DNA of 64,000 nucleotides from Deltaproteobacteria bacterium (GCA_017644045.1 JAEPMI010000009.1:248001-312000); one strand, 5' to 3'; shown: positions 35,146-44,660, numbered from the stretch's first letter. Numbers and translations are program-made. The notes: generated by a model not told the origin, from the sequence alone.

Positions 35146-38100
35146 GGTTGCACCAGCTTCTTCAAGGACTTCGGGGCCATGTGCCAGACCCGGTCGTGGG
35201 CGCTTCGGCCGTCGGCGTCCTTCGCCCGCTTGTCCGCGCCCCGCATCACCAGCAGCCGCGCGACGTCTTCGGAGTCCGCGTCGACGGCCTCCATGAGCGG
35301 GGTGATCCCATGCCCATCGGCGATCGAGGGGTCGGCTCCCCGGTCCAGGAGCTCGGTCGCGCACTCGAGCGCGCCCTCCGAAGCGGCGATGTGCAGCGCC
35401 GTCCGGCCGAGCTGGTCGGTCGCGTCGAGCGGCGCGCCGAGCTCGACGACGTGGGCGATCATCGCGGGGTCGAAGGAGCCCGCCGCGCCGAGCGCCAAGT
35501 CGTCCTTGGGGACGCCCCGTTCGAGCACCTCGGCCAGGAGCTCCTGGTCGGCCATCGCCGCGACGTGGGCGCCCAGGGTCCAGCCGTCGCGATCCTTCCG
35601 AGTCGGGTCGAAGGCGTCCCCTTCGAGCGCCAGCGCCTCTCGGACCGTGTGCGCATCCCGGCTCTGGGCCGCAGCGAGCGCGAGCCCCGCGACGGGCGCT
35701 CCGGCATCGATGAGGGTACGCGCACCTTCGAGGTCACCTCCGCGGGCCAGGAGCATGGGCAGCGTGCGGCCGTCGTGGTCCACCGCCGAGAGATCCGCGC
35801 CCGCCTCCGCCAGCTGACGGACCGTGTCCGGGTAGCCCGCCTGGGCTGCCTCCGAGATCGCCGTGCGCCCGTCGCTCTCGGCGCTCACGTCCGCGCCAGC
35901 CTCGATCAAGCGGCCGACGTAGCGATGCCCCGCGCGTGCGGCGCTCATCAGCGCGGTCGCGCCGTAGCCGTCGGTCTCGTTCACGTCGCAGCGCTCGAGG
36001 AGCACGTCGAAGAGCTCGCTCGGGAGCGACTCTTCGTCTTCGGGTCCGTAGAGCCGGCCACACATGCGAGCCAGCGCGCCGTCCATCGGCGCGCCCGAGT
36101 CGATGAACGCCTGGAGCACGGCCGGATCGCGGACCTCGCTCACCAGCGGCGGGTCCTCGGGATAGGCGGGCTTCGGCTCGACCCCCTTCTCGAGAAGGAA
36201 GCGCACCAGCGCGCCGTGCCCTTCGAGCACCGCACAACGCAACGCCTCCTCGTCGTCGTCGAAGCGGATGGGGACGTCTTCTCCTTCGTCGACGATCATC
36301 TGCGCCGCCATCACCTGACGGCGGTCGCGCGCGTCGAGGATCGGCCCGCGGTTCAGCAGCTCGACCAGCACCTCGGGCGACGGGTGGTCGAGACAGGTGC
36401 GAAGCCCCGCGGAGAGCTGGGCGTCGTCGACGAGCTCCTTCTCGAGCAAGAGGCGCACGATACCGTCCGCGTGGTTCCCGCACGCGATGACGAAGGGGGT
36501 CCAGCCGTCGTCGTCGGTGAGGGTCAGGTCGGCACCTCGCCCGAGCAGCTCCTCGAAGGCCTGCACGTCGCCCTTCATGGCCGCGCACATCAGCGGCGTC
36601 TTGCCGTACTGGCGGAGGTCGTCGACGGCGAGCTCGGGCTCTCGCTCGAAGAGGCGGCGGACGATCGCCCAACGGCCATCGTAGGCGGCTCGCGCGAGGA
36701 GATGGTCGCGGCCGAAGATCGTGGCCGGGTCCAGCCCGAGCGCGATCAGCTCGTCGAGGGCCTCGGCGTCGTCGTTGCGCAGCACCTCGTGGAGCTCTTC
36801 TGCGATGTCGCGGTGGGCGTTCACGGCCTCGAGCGCCTCGCGCACCGCGTCGTGGCCACCCTCCACCGCGAGGTCGTGTGCGCCGAAGCGCTGCCGATCT
36901 ACGAGGCGGAGATCGGCGCCGGCATCGATCAGCGCCTGCACCACGGCGAGGTGTCCACCGTCCGCGGCATGCATCGCCGCCGACCACTGATCGTCGTCGA
37001 CGCGGTTCGGGTTCGCGCCGGCGTCGATCAGTGCCCGCACGACGTCGGCGTGGCCCTCCCCGGCAGCGGCCATCAGCGGCGTGAGCCCACGGCGCTCGCC
37101 GTACTCCGCGATGGCCACGTCGGGCCGGGCGCCGCCCTCGAGCATGGCGCGGACCTCGGCGAGGTCACCCTTCTCCGCCACGTCCACGAGCTCGAGCCGC
37201 TCCTCCAGCGCGCCCGCCCCGCGAAGCAGCTCCTTCACGGCATCGTCCCGCGCGACGCTCATCGCCGACTCGCCGCGGCCGTTCTGGCCGTTCGGGTCCG
37301 CGCCCGCCTTCAGGAGGGCCGCGACGGCGTTCGACTGGTTCGCGTTCGCCGCGACGATGAGCGCTCGGTCGTCGCCATAGCCATGCACCGCGTCGACCTC
37401 GGCACCGAGCTCGAGGGCGAGCGCGATCCCGTCCAGGTCGCCGGACTGCGCCGCGCCGTGGAGGAGCGCCAGGGCGTCGAGCTCCTGGCCGCGCTCCATC
37501 AGGAAGCGGACCACGGCGGTGTGGCCCCGCTCCGCCGCGCCCTCGATGGGCGTGCGATAGCCTCCGTCGAGCGGCACACCGAGCTCGTCCAGCCACCGAA
37601 CGACAGGCAGATGACCCTTCTTGGCGGCGAGGTGCATCAGCCCATCGTCCATCGAGGTCTGGTGGGGGTCGGCGCCGGCCTCGACCAGGCGCTTCGCCAG
37701 CGGCAGGTGTCCGACCTCCACGGCCGAGCGAAGCGGCGTCCGTGGCGAGTCGCGGCGGGGTCCGCTCACCGGCGCGCCTGCCTCCAAGAGCAGGTCGACG
37801 CAGGTCAGATCCGGCTCTTCGTCGTCTCGGTACCGAAAACGGTCGATGGCCGTCGTGAGTGCGGTCTCCCCGATGCTGGTCGCGTGCGAGAGCGTCGCGC
37901 CGCGATCGACGAAGTGGCGCATCGCCGCCTCCTGACCGCTGTTGGTCGCACACATCAGCGGCGTGTTCTCGATGCAATCGACCCCGTCGAGGTCGGCGCC
38001 TCGCTCGAGCAGCATCTCGATGGTCGGCAGATGCCCACGGCTCGCCGCCTCGTGTAGTGGAGGCCTCCCGTGGTGCGAAGCGTTCGGGTCCGCACCGCGG

Positions 38101-38285
38101 TCGATCAGCATCGCGACCCGCTGGGGTGTGTCGTCCGACCCGCTCGCAGCCGCCGCGACCAATGCGGCCGTCAGCCACGCCGCCCGCTCCGAGGCCTTCT
38201 TGGGCAAACGCTCCAGCGCCTCCTCGAGCCCCTCGCCGCTCCGTGCGGCGCGCTCGAGGGCCGCCAACCCCTCGCTCTGATCCAT
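35142..38285 (-). CDS. Giant ankyrin-repeat protein
   Basis: The 1047-residue protein consists almost entirely of ankyrin repeats, roughly 25 to 28, with cores such as GRPPLHEAASRGHLPTIEML and TPLMAAAGEGHADVVRALID. There is no signal peptide and no membrane helix, so it is probably cytosolic. The first 45 residues and a few stretches (about 340-370 and 620-660) deviate from the repeat. Ankyrin solenoids bind other proteins. The DUF1963 gene is fused in expression through an ATGA overlap, so both likely act in one complex. Function is not known. Confidence 0.9.
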   Translation of the reverse strand: MDQSEGLAALERAARSGEGLEEALERLPKKASERAAWLTAALVAAAASGSDDTPQRVAMLIDRGADPNASHHGRPPLHEAASRGHLPTIEMLLERGADLDGVDCIENTPLMCATNSGQEAAMRHFVDRGATLSHATSIGETALTTAIDRFRYRDDEEPDLTCVDLLLEAGAPVSGPRRDSPRTPLRSAVEVGHLPLAKRLVEAGADPHQTSMDDGLMHLAAKKGHLPVVRWLDELGVPLDGGYRTPIEGAAERGHTAVVRFLMERGQELDALALLHGAAQSGDLDGIALALELGAEVDAVHGYGDDRALIVAANANQSNAVAALLKAGADPNGQNGRGESAMSVARDDAVKELLRGAGALEERLELVDVAEKGDLAEVRAMLEGGARPDVAIAEYGERRGLTPLMAAAGEGHADVVRALIDAGANPNRVDDDQWSAAMHAADGGHLAVVQALIDAGADLRLVDRQRFGAHDLAVEGGHDAVREALEAVNAHRDIAEELHEVLRNDDAEALDELIALGLDPATIFGRDHLLARAAYDGRWAIVRRLFEREPELAVDDLRQYGKTPLMCAAMKGDVQAFEELLGRGADLTLTDDDGWTPFVIACGNHADGIVRLLLEKELVDDAQLSAGLRTCLDHPSPEVLVELLNRGPILDARDRRQVMAAQMIVDEGEDVPIRFDDDEEALRCAVLEGHGALVRFLLEKGVEPKPAYPEDPPLVSEVRDPAVLQAFIDSGAPMDGALARMCGRLYGPEDEESLPSELFDVLLERCDVNETDGYGATALMSAARAGHRYVGRLIEAGADVSAESDGRTAISEAAQAGYPDTVRQLAEAGADLSAVDHDGRTLPMLLARGGDLEGARTLIDAGAPVAGLALAAAQSRDAHTVREALALEGDAFDPTRKDRDGWTLGAHVAAMADQELLAEVLERGVPKDDLALGAAGSFDPAMIAHVVELGAPLDATDQLGRTALHIAASEGALECATELLDRGADPSIADGHGITPLMEAVDADSEDVARLLVMRGADKRAKDADGRSAHDRVWHMAPKSLKKLVQP

Positions 38286-38356
38286 GGCCCCCTCCTACGT
38301 GAAGGAAGGACACAGTCTCCCCGATCTCCTGCTCGTGCACGTGCACGGGAGCCGGA

Positions 38357-38658
38357 ATGCCGACCCATCCGAGCTGTTGGCCCCCGGTGGGACCCTCTCT
38401 CGCACGAGCCTCACTGCTCGCGTTCGCGCTGGTCGCAGCCGCCTGCCAGACCTGTGGAGGCGAGCAGACCGAGGTGCCCACCCCGAGCGAACCGGTGCCC
38501 GAACGGCTGACCCTCGTCACCCTGAACGTGCTGGCCACGCCGGTGCGAGCCGAAGCACGAACGAACGCGCTGCTCGCGGCGCAACCGACGGTGAGTCGGC
38601 GCCGATCACGCTCTTCCCCTCGGACCACTTCGGCCTTCGGGTCGAGCTCGCTCGCTGA
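38357..38658 (+). pseudogene. Endonuclease/exonuclease/phosphatase lipoprotein gene, internally deleted
   Basis: ATG 38357 (GGAG 5 nt upstream) opens a lipoprotein signal ending VAAAC, then LTLVTLNVLATPVRAEA and RTNALLAAQPT, the normal first strand and helix of the EEP fold. The frame then shifts by one. In the new frame the sequence is ITLFPSDHFGLRVELAR followed by TGA, the normal last strand with its catalytic SDH motif. About 200 residues of the domain are missing between the two, near 38590. This is the join of the two ends of one gene after a deletion. The leftover coding is inactive. Confidence 0.6.
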
Positions 38659-39417
38659 TCAGAGCTCGACGCCGACGCCGAACACCACGCCCGGCGCGAG
38701 GCCCGTGGCGTAGGGAGCCCAGGTGAAGGTCGGTGAGAGCCGAACCGAGACACCGCGATCGTTGGCGTTGAACCAACCGAGCTCCGCGACGGCGGCCACC
38801 CGGAAGCCGGTCCAGCCGAAGTGGCCGCCGGTCGCCTCGTCGAGCTCGCGCGCCATGACCAACGCCCCTCCCACGCCGCCGCCGATGCGGAAGCGACCAC
38901 GGCTGTGGAGCGTGAACGCGGCGCCGAGCGTGCCCTCGGGGCCGTGGTTGCCGCTGGAGTAGTAGTCCCCGAAGACCTGCGCGAAGCCGACGTCGAGGTC
39001 GACGCGCGCGCGCGAGCCGAGCCAGCGACTCACGGTCGCCGAGACACCGAGGCCGGCGTAGTCCCAGCGCTCGTCGTCGTCGTAGGGGCCGAAGCCGTTC
39101 ATGGCGCGTGGGGTCCCGGTGACGAAGACGCCGAGCCGGAGGCGCCACGGTCGCTCCTCGTTGCGGAGCGCTTCGCGGTGGGCCCGGCGCTCCAACGCCT
39201 GTGCCTCGCGCTCCGCCCGATAGGCCTGGTGAGGGCTCACGTACGGCTGCGGCTGCGCGTAGCTCGGCGGGCGCTCCGGATCGAAGGCCTGTGGCGCCGG
39301 CGGTGGCGGAACGGCCCGAGACGGTGCGCTCTCCGGTGGCGGCGTCAGCTCCGCACCGCCCTGAGCGAACGCGGGCGACGCCGATAGCACGAACAGGGCG
39401 GCGAGGAACGGACGCAT
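38659..39417 (-). CDS. Outer-membrane beta-barrel-like protein
   Basis: The 252-residue protein has a signal peptide cleaved after PAFAQ. A Pro-rich linker (about 25-75) and a short charged helix (AEREAQALERRAHREAL) precede the barrel. The rest (about 90-252) alternates hydrophobic and polar residues with aromatic girdle residues (WRLRLGVFVTGTP, ARVDLDVGFAQVFG, ATGLAPGVVFGVGVEL). The final residues VEL are compatible with a beta-signal. It is an OmpA-like or porin-like small barrel of unknown cargo. Its stop is directly against the remnant gene's stop on the other strand. Confidence 0.68.
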   Translation of the reverse strand: MRPFLAALFVLSASPAFAQGGAELTPPPESAPSRAVPPPPAPQAFDPERPPSYAQPQPYVSPHQAYRAEREAQALERRAHREALRNEERPWRLRLGVFVTGTPRAMNGFGPYDDDERWDYAGLGVSATVSRWLGSRARVDLDVGFAQVFGDYYSSGNHGPEGTLGAAFTLHSRGRFRIGGGVGGALVMARELDEATGGHFGWTGFRVAAVAELGWFNANDRGVSVRLSPTFTWAPYATGLAPGVVFGVGVEL

Positions 39418-39420
39418 GGC

Positions 39421-39864
39421 TCAGCAGTGGCCTTCGACGAAGTCGAGCACGATGGTGCCCTGCACTCGGCCGTTGCCGGTGTCGGTGGCGAAGCGGAGCT
39501 CGTAGCGGCCGTCGCCCATCTCCATGAGCACGAAGCTCGCGGGGGTCCCGTCGGGCCCGGTGAGGCCCTCGACGAAGACGCGAGCCTCACCCGTGGAGTC
39601 ACCGTGGAGCATGCTGAGCACCGGTCCGTCGAGCTCGACCCGCACCTCGCGCGGGCCCGCCTCGTCTTCGACCGTGAAGGTCGCGATCAGCTCGCGCTCC
39701 GAGCCCTCGAGGTCGAGGCCGAGGGCCTCGCCCTGGACCGGTCCAGCATCCAGCGCCGCGCTCTCGGCACCGACCACGGCGCCGCCGAGGCCCACGTAGT
39801 CTCCGTCGACCCCGACGGTGCATCCCGCCAAGCCGACCACGATCATCAGGTGCTTCCACTTCAT
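39421..39864 (-). CDS. Small envelope lipoprotein of unknown function
   Basis: ATG 39864 has a strong ribosome site (GGAGGGA, 6 nt upstream) and starts a signal ending VGLAGC. The 147-residue product has a beta-rich body (LIATFTVEDEAGPREVRVEL, FVLMEMGDGRYELRFA) without motif. The next gene on this strand, an outer-membrane-like protein, begins 3 nt after its stop, so both are in one operon. The family is not known to me. Confidence 0.72.
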   Translation of the reverse strand: MKWKHLMIVVGLAGCTVGVDGDYVGLGGAVVGAESAALDAGPVQGEALGLDLEGSERELIATFTVEDEAGPREVRVELDGPVLSMLHGDSTGEARVFVEGLTGPDGTPASFVLMEMGDGRYELRFATDTGNGRVQGTIVLDFVEGHC

Positions 39865-40055
39865 CGTCGTTCCCTCCATCCGGCATCGCCGGCGTTGGAG
39901 AAGCGTTTGAGCAAGGCGCGTGCCGACGGGTGATCGCCCGCGATCCAGGCCACTCGGCCAGATCCGTGAAGGCCGTTCGAGCGACATCCACCACAGGGGT
40001 GGCACCCTGTGGCACGCCGTGGGCCTCCCGCGCGCACGCTGCTATGCTCGGGGCG

Positions 40056-40331
40056 ATGCCTCGCCCGAACTCGGTTCTCGGTCTCTTCCGCAAGCTCGTC
40101 GTCACGCGCTGGAAGAAGCTCTCGCTGAACACCCGGCTCGCGATCCTCGTGGGCGCGTTGGTGATGATCGCCGCCGTCGTGAGCGGCGCGCTCGGGCTGA
40201 GCCTCTGCCCCGCGAGCGGTGGCTGCTGCATGCGTGGCCAGAGCGCGCAGGCGGCGCCGGCGAACCATCCGGTGATCACCGCCGAGCAAGCGGAAGCCCA
40301 CGACGGCTGCCCGTTCTCCGACGAGCGCTGA
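40056..40331 (+). CDS. Small single-helix membrane protein with Cys-rich tail
   Basis: From ATG 40056 (alternative 40044) the 91-residue product has a basic N-terminus (FRKLVVTRWKKLSLNTR), one membrane helix (about residues 29-50) and a short tail with Cys in LCPASGGCCM and a last DGCPF. The orientation by positive-inside rule puts the Cys outside the cytoplasm. It precedes the acyltransferase gene by 6 nt and is probably in the same transcript. Function unknown. Confidence 0.55.
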   Translation: MPRPNSVLGLFRKLVVTRWKKLSLNTRLAILVGALVMIAAVVSGALGLSLCPASGGCCMRGQSAQAAPANHPVITAEQAEAHDGCPFSDER

Positions 40332-40337
40332 TCAGGC

Positions 40338-41057
40338 GTGGCTCGATCGAACACCTCGCTGCTCGCGCTCCCGCTGGCGCTGGCGGAGACCTTCCGCGTC
40401 TGCGCACCGACCGTGGTGCAGGGCGCCCTCGGCACCCTGACGCGCGAGACCTGTGACCGGCGCCTGGACGAGTGGGCCCGCCGCGCCATGAGCCTCGCGG
40501 ACGCGGAGCTCGAGGTGGAGGGGCTCGAGAACATCGACCGCAACCGCTCCTACCTGATGATGAGCAATCATCAGTCGGCCTACGACATCTTCGCGCTCTT
40601 CGTGGCGTTCGCGCCGGGCTCGATGCGGATGATCGCCAAGAAGGAGATGTTCGTGCTGCCGATCATGGGCGGCGGCATGAAGGCGGCGGAGTTCATCGAG
40701 CTCGACCGCTCGAACCGTGAGAAGGCCTTCGCCGCGCTCGAGCGGGCGAAGCGGACCATCGCCTCCGGCATCAACATCTGGATCGCCCCCGAAGGCACCC
40801 GGAGCAACGACGGCGCGCTCCTGCCCTTCAAGAAGGGTGGGTTCGTGATGGCCCAGCAGACGGGTGTTCCGATTCTCCCGGTCACCATCGACGGGACCCG
40901 GGACATCCTGCCGGCCAAGGACTTTCGAGTGCGAAAGGGTCAGCGGGCGAAGATCACCTTCCACCCCGAGATCGACCCGATGGCCTATGTCGACCGGCGC
41001 GAAGTCCTGATGGACGAGGTCCGCGACCGGATCGCGTCGGTGCTCTCGACCGCCTGA
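40338..41057 (+). CDS. plsC: 1-acyl-sn-glycerol-3-phosphate acyltransferase
   Basis: The 239-residue protein starts at GTG 40338. The PlsC signature motifs are present: motif I NHQSAYD (about residue 76), motif III EGTRSNDG (about 154) and the late GVPILPVTIDG (about 176). PlsC adds the second acyl chain to lysophosphatidic acid at the inner membrane. The gene follows the small membrane protein closely and precedes a large kinase by 53 nt. It is distinct from the acyltransferase domain in the LplT-Aas fusion of this window. Confidence 0.9.
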   Translation: MARSNTSLLALPLALAETFRVCAPTVVQGALGTLTRETCDRRLDEWARRAMSLADAELEVEGLENIDRNRSYLMMSNHQSAYDIFALFVAFAPGSMRMIAKKEMFVLPIMGGGMKAAEFIELDRSNREKAFAALERAKRTIASGINIWIAPEGTRSNDGALLPFKKGGFVMAQQTGVPILPVTIDGTRDILPAKDFRVRKGQRAKITFHPEIDPMAYVDRREVLMDEVRDRIASVLSTA

Positions 41058-41110
41058 GTCTCGCAAGGAAGGGGACCAAGACCGCCCGGAGCGTGTAGCA
41101 TCGCTGATCC

Positions 41111-44100
41111 GTGGCGAAGATCGACGATGACGCACTGGACGTACTTCGGGCGCTGGCGGCGGCCCTCGAAGACGATCCGAGCTTGGGCCCCACCCTCCAC
41201 AACACCTGGCGGACCGGAAAGCTCGAAGCCGGATCGAACCTCGGGACCGGGATCGCCGCGGCCACTGGGCTGATGGATCGCTCCATGCCGGAGTGGTCCC
41301 AGAGCTGGGACAAGCCCTCGGACGTGAAGGCCGTCTTCGACGAGCCGGCAGGGGAGATCCTGCTGCTCTGGGCCGCTGCGAACGCCGCCCGTCAGGACTC
41401 GAAGATCGCGCCCGTGCTCGAGGCCGCGATGGGCGTCGAGGAGCTCGCGCCACAGGCCCGGGTCATCGCGCGCAACCGCGTGGTTCAGGGTCCGCTCGAG
41501 GACGCGATGGGTTGCATGCCGCTGCTCGGCCGCGGTGACCAGCTGAGCAACCCCGCCAACGGCGAGGCGCTCGCGCGCATGGAGATCCTGATCTGGGAGG
41601 CCGGCGCGTGCGCGTTCCAGATGCCGAACCTGGGCAAGTGGGTCTGGGGCTCGAACGAGACCTTCGAGGGCGTCGTCGCCGATCCGGCCCGGGGCTCGCT
41701 GCGTGGCCGGGTGCTCGCGGCTCGATTGCTCGAGGTGACCGCGAGCGGCATGCCGCCGATGACCGACCCGCAGCTGGTCGGCCGCACCCTTCAGGTGCTC
41801 CAGCCGCTCTTGCTCCATCCGGAGCCGATGGTGTGGATCAGCGCGGCGCGCGCGCTCGGTCGGCTCGCGGGTGTCTTCGAGCCGCTCGAGGGCACGCTCC
41901 TCGACTGGGTCCACGGCGCCTCGCTCGTGCTCCGTCAGCGAGCGCTGACCGGCTTCGCGTCGCTGCCCGCCGAGCGGCTCGGCATGCTCAGCCACGAGCT
42001 GACCTCGATCCTCGACTCGCCCGAAGAGAAGGCCTGGGGGCTCGCTGCCGGCGCCGCGGCGACGCCGCATCTCTTCCACGAGCGTCGCGACATCTGGGAG
42101 CGGCTCTGCAGCCGTATCCTCGAAGGCGACGGCGGGGCGACGGCCGCCCGCGCGCTGGCGAAGGGGCTCGCGACGCTCTGGCGCCGCGGACCCGGCCGGG
42201 ACCGCGGTGAGATCGTGGAGCCCTTCCAGGCGCTCCGGCTCATGGCGCGGCGTGCGGAGACCGACGACATCGACGAGTGGCGCCGCTGGCTCGAGGTGAT
42301 CGAGGTGACCGACGTCATCGACGACGCCGAGCGCGACCCGCTCGACATCGAGACCGGCCTCGAGAACCTGGTGCGCGTCGCGGCCCAGTACGACGACGAA
42401 GAGGCCGACGCGCGCGCGGCGCGCTTCGCCGGGACCGTGGGGCCGACCTTCAACGAGGCGTATCGGATCACGACCACGGCGGCGTCGGTGCGCCACCGCG
42501 CGGCGGCGCTGAACGCCGTGGAAGGCTGCGCGCGCTCGCTCGCGCTGCGGCTCTGGGGTCCGCTGCTCGCGACCCGGCCCGTCGGTGACCCGCTGGCGGC
42601 GCCGAACCTGGAAGAGACCTGGACCACCGTGGCGCGGGCGCCCGCGGAGCTGCTCGATTCCGTTCGCGAGCGTCGGGCGGACGGCGAGAACGACCCGGCC
42701 GTCGACCCGGCCCTCGAGGTGCTCGCGCTCAAGCTCGGTGGATACGCGCTCGACGCGTGCGGCGAAGACTCGGACCTCGGCCCGGGTGCGGGACCGACCG
42801 CGCACCAGACCTGCCTCTGGTTGCGGAAGCTCGATGGACTGGCGGACGGCTCGCGGGAGCTGCCGAAGTCGTTGCAGAGCGCGCTGAGCTCGCTCTTCTG
42901 GCGCCTGGTCGACACCACGCGCGGCACCGCCCTCGGCGAGGTCGACGACGTGCAGTGGCTCGGGCCCTTCGCGGCCTGGTGGGCGCTGGTCATCGACCGG
43001 CCGGCGCTGCTGCAGCAGCTCGCGAACGCGCTCCCGATGATTGCGGACGGCGCACTCGAGACCTGCTGCGAGCTGGCGGACCAGACCCGCAAGGCGCTCT
43101 CGTCGGCGGCGGAGGCCGGCGCGTGGGGCGACGACGTCGCGAAGACGCTGGGCCAGCTCAAGGCGAGCGACACCGAGCTCGCCGAGGCGCTCGCCGGTCT
43201 GGCGAAGTCGCTGCAGGACTTCGAGGGCACCGGCGGCATGAAGCCCGACCTCGAGGCGCAGTGTCTGCAGCTCGTCATCGCGGCGGAGCGACTGCAGGCG
43301 GCGCTGGCGGACCCCGTCCGAGCGCTCCACCCCGCGAGCGCCACCGGCGAGGACGACTCGCTGAACCAGGCCACCTCGGAGAACGCGCCGCGCATGGCCT
43401 CGGTCGTCGCGCGCGCGATCAAGAAGCGCGACCTGTCGCTGCTCGAGGTGTGGTTCGCGTCACTCGGACCCATGGCCTCGACGTTGGTGGACCGAGCGGT
43501 GCGTGGCGCCGTGAAGCGGACCCCGCCGCCGCCGCCCACGCCGAAGAAGGCCGAGCCGAAGCGCATCGTCGGCTACGACCTGCTCAAGGCGCTCGGCGAG
43601 GGTGGCATCGGCAGCGTGTGGCTCGTGCGCAAGCCCGGTGCAGACCGGCTCTTCGTCTTGAAGATCCCGAAGGCCGACGTGCTCGAGAGCGCGAGCGACA
43701 CCGAGCGGGACGCGATCCTCGCGAGCTTCACGGAGGAGGCGAAGGCGCTCGCCGGGCTCTACCACCCGAACGTCGCGAACATCATCGACCGTGGCGTCGA
43801 GGGGAACGTGCCCTACCTGGTGCTCGAGCTGCTCAAGGGCGCCGACCTGAAGCAGTACAGCACCGCGAAGCTGATGAGTCTCTTCGAGCTGCGCTCCGTG
43901 GTGAAGGAGTCCTGCGCGGGGCTCACGGCGCTCCACAACGCGGGGCTGGTGCACCGCGACATCAAGCCGGCGAACCTCTGGCTGCGGCTTCCGCTGCGGG
44001 GCAACGAGCCGTTCAACCCGGAGGTCCACCGTGACCCGGCGCGAGCCCAACCGCTCTCGACGGTGCTCATCGACTTCGGCATGGTCCGCGCGCAGAAGGT

Positions 44101-44434
44101 CACGGCAGAGGTCGGCGGCAAGTTCGTCGCCGGCACCCCGGGCTACATCGCCCCGGAGCAGGTCCTCGACCCCGTCGAGCTCGACGGGCGCGCCGACGTC
44201 TACGCGATGGCCGGCACCATCTACAACGTCACCACCGGCCGCGCCTTCTTCGACGAGATCAAGGAGCCGCGCGAGCGCATCGTCGCGCACATGCGGATGG
44301 ACCCGCTCGAGAACGCCCAGCTCGGCGGCTACCCCGCCGCGCTGGTCAAGCTCATGCGAGCCGCCACCGCCCTCGAGTGGAAGGACCGCCCCACCCCCCT
44401 CGAGTTCGGCCGCGAGTTCGAAGCCGCCCTCTGA
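41111..44434 (+). CDS. Ser/Thr protein kinase with large N-terminal helical region
   Basis: The 1107-residue protein starts at GTG 41111. Residues 1-810 are helical and contain HEAT/ARM-like stretches such as LLEVTASGMPPMTDPQLVGR and ALGRLAGVFEPLEGTLLDW. The kinase domain is at the C-terminus, about 818-1105, with the Gly loop GEGGIGSVW, catalytic HRDIKPANLW, DFGMVR and GYIAPEQ. This is the reverse of the common bacterial order with the kinase first. The fold lacks a signal peptide or membrane helix. It probably phosphorylates partners bound by the helical part. The neighbouring plsC gene may be unrelated. Confidence 0.88.
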   Translation: MAKIDDDALDVLRALAAALEDDPSLGPTLHNTWRTGKLEAGSNLGTGIAAATGLMDRSMPEWSQSWDKPSDVKAVFDEPAGEILLLWAAANAARQDSKIAPVLEAAMGVEELAPQARVIARNRVVQGPLEDAMGCMPLLGRGDQLSNPANGEALARMEILIWEAGACAFQMPNLGKWVWGSNETFEGVVADPARGSLRGRVLAARLLEVTASGMPPMTDPQLVGRTLQVLQPLLLHPEPMVWISAARALGRLAGVFEPLEGTLLDWVHGASLVLRQRALTGFASLPAERLGMLSHELTSILDSPEEKAWGLAAGAAATPHLFHERRDIWERLCSRILEGDGGATAARALAKGLATLWRRGPGRDRGEIVEPFQALRLMARRAETDDIDEWRRWLEVIEVTDVIDDAERDPLDIETGLENLVRVAAQYDDEEADARAARFAGTVGPTFNEAYRITTTAASVRHRAAALNAVEGCARSLALRLWGPLLATRPVGDPLAAPNLEETWTTVARAPAELLDSVRERRADGENDPAVDPALEVLALKLGGYALDACGEDSDLGPGAGPTAHQTCLWLRKLDGLADGSRELPKSLQSALSSLFWRLVDTTRGTALGEVDDVQWLGPFAAWWALVIDRPALLQQLANALPMIADGALETCCELADQTRKALSSAAEAGAWGDDVAKTLGQLKASDTELAEALAGLAKSLQDFEGTGGMKPDLEAQCLQLVIAAERLQAALADPVRALHPASATGEDDSLNQATSENAPRMASVVARAIKKRDLSLLEVWFASLGPMASTLVDRAVRGAVKRTPPPPPTPKKAEPKRIVGYDLLKALGEGGIGSVWLVRKPGADRLFVLKIPKADVLESASDTERDAILASFTEEAKALAGLYHPNVANIIDRGVEGNVPYLVLELLKGADLKQYSTAKLMSLFELRSVVKESCAGLTALHNAGLVHRDIKPANLWLRLPLRGNEPFNPEVHRDPARAQPLSTVLIDFGMVRAQKVTAEVGGKFVAGTPGYIAPEQVLDPVELDGRADVYAMAGTIYNVTTGRAFFDEIKEPRERIVAHMRMDPLENAQLGGYPAALVKLMRAATALEWKDRPTPLEFGREFEAAL

Positions 44435-44485
44435 CGCCGCACCACGGACTCACCAAACCTCTCGACCAGGGACGCCCATACGATC

Positions 44486-44647
44486 GGGGACGATCGTCTT
44501 CTTGTTCGTCTTGTTTGGCCCCAAGCGCACGTTTCGCCCGCAAACGCCGAGGGATCCATCCAACACGCGAGGGACGATCGTCTTCGTTGTATTCATACCG
44601 CGCGCCCGGCAGACGCAAACAAGAATACAAAGAAGACGATCGTCCCC
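44486..44647. repeat. Cluster of three imperfect repeats, two direct and one inverted
   Basis: Copy A (44486-44517) begins GGGGACGATCGTCTTCTT. Copy B (44571-44595) begins GGGACGATCGTCTTCGTTGT. Copy C (44616-44647) is the inverse, ending AAGACGATCGTCCCC. A and C agree in about 27 of 32 positions, and B and C in about 23 of 24. The shared GACGATCGTC is itself palindromic. The 226-nt stretch between the kinase stop and the CXXCH gene stop is lower in GC than its surroundings. It may be a small non-autonomous element or a terminator/binding array. Confidence 0.6.
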
Positions 44648-44660
44648 TGTTTCACGGGTT

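Noticed and set aside
34752-38057. Very long open frame on the plus strand opposite the ankyrin gene
   Set aside because: High GC removes stops in antisense frames. The product has no domain, is Arg/His-rich and mirrors the codon structure of the ankyrin gene, which has clear repeats.
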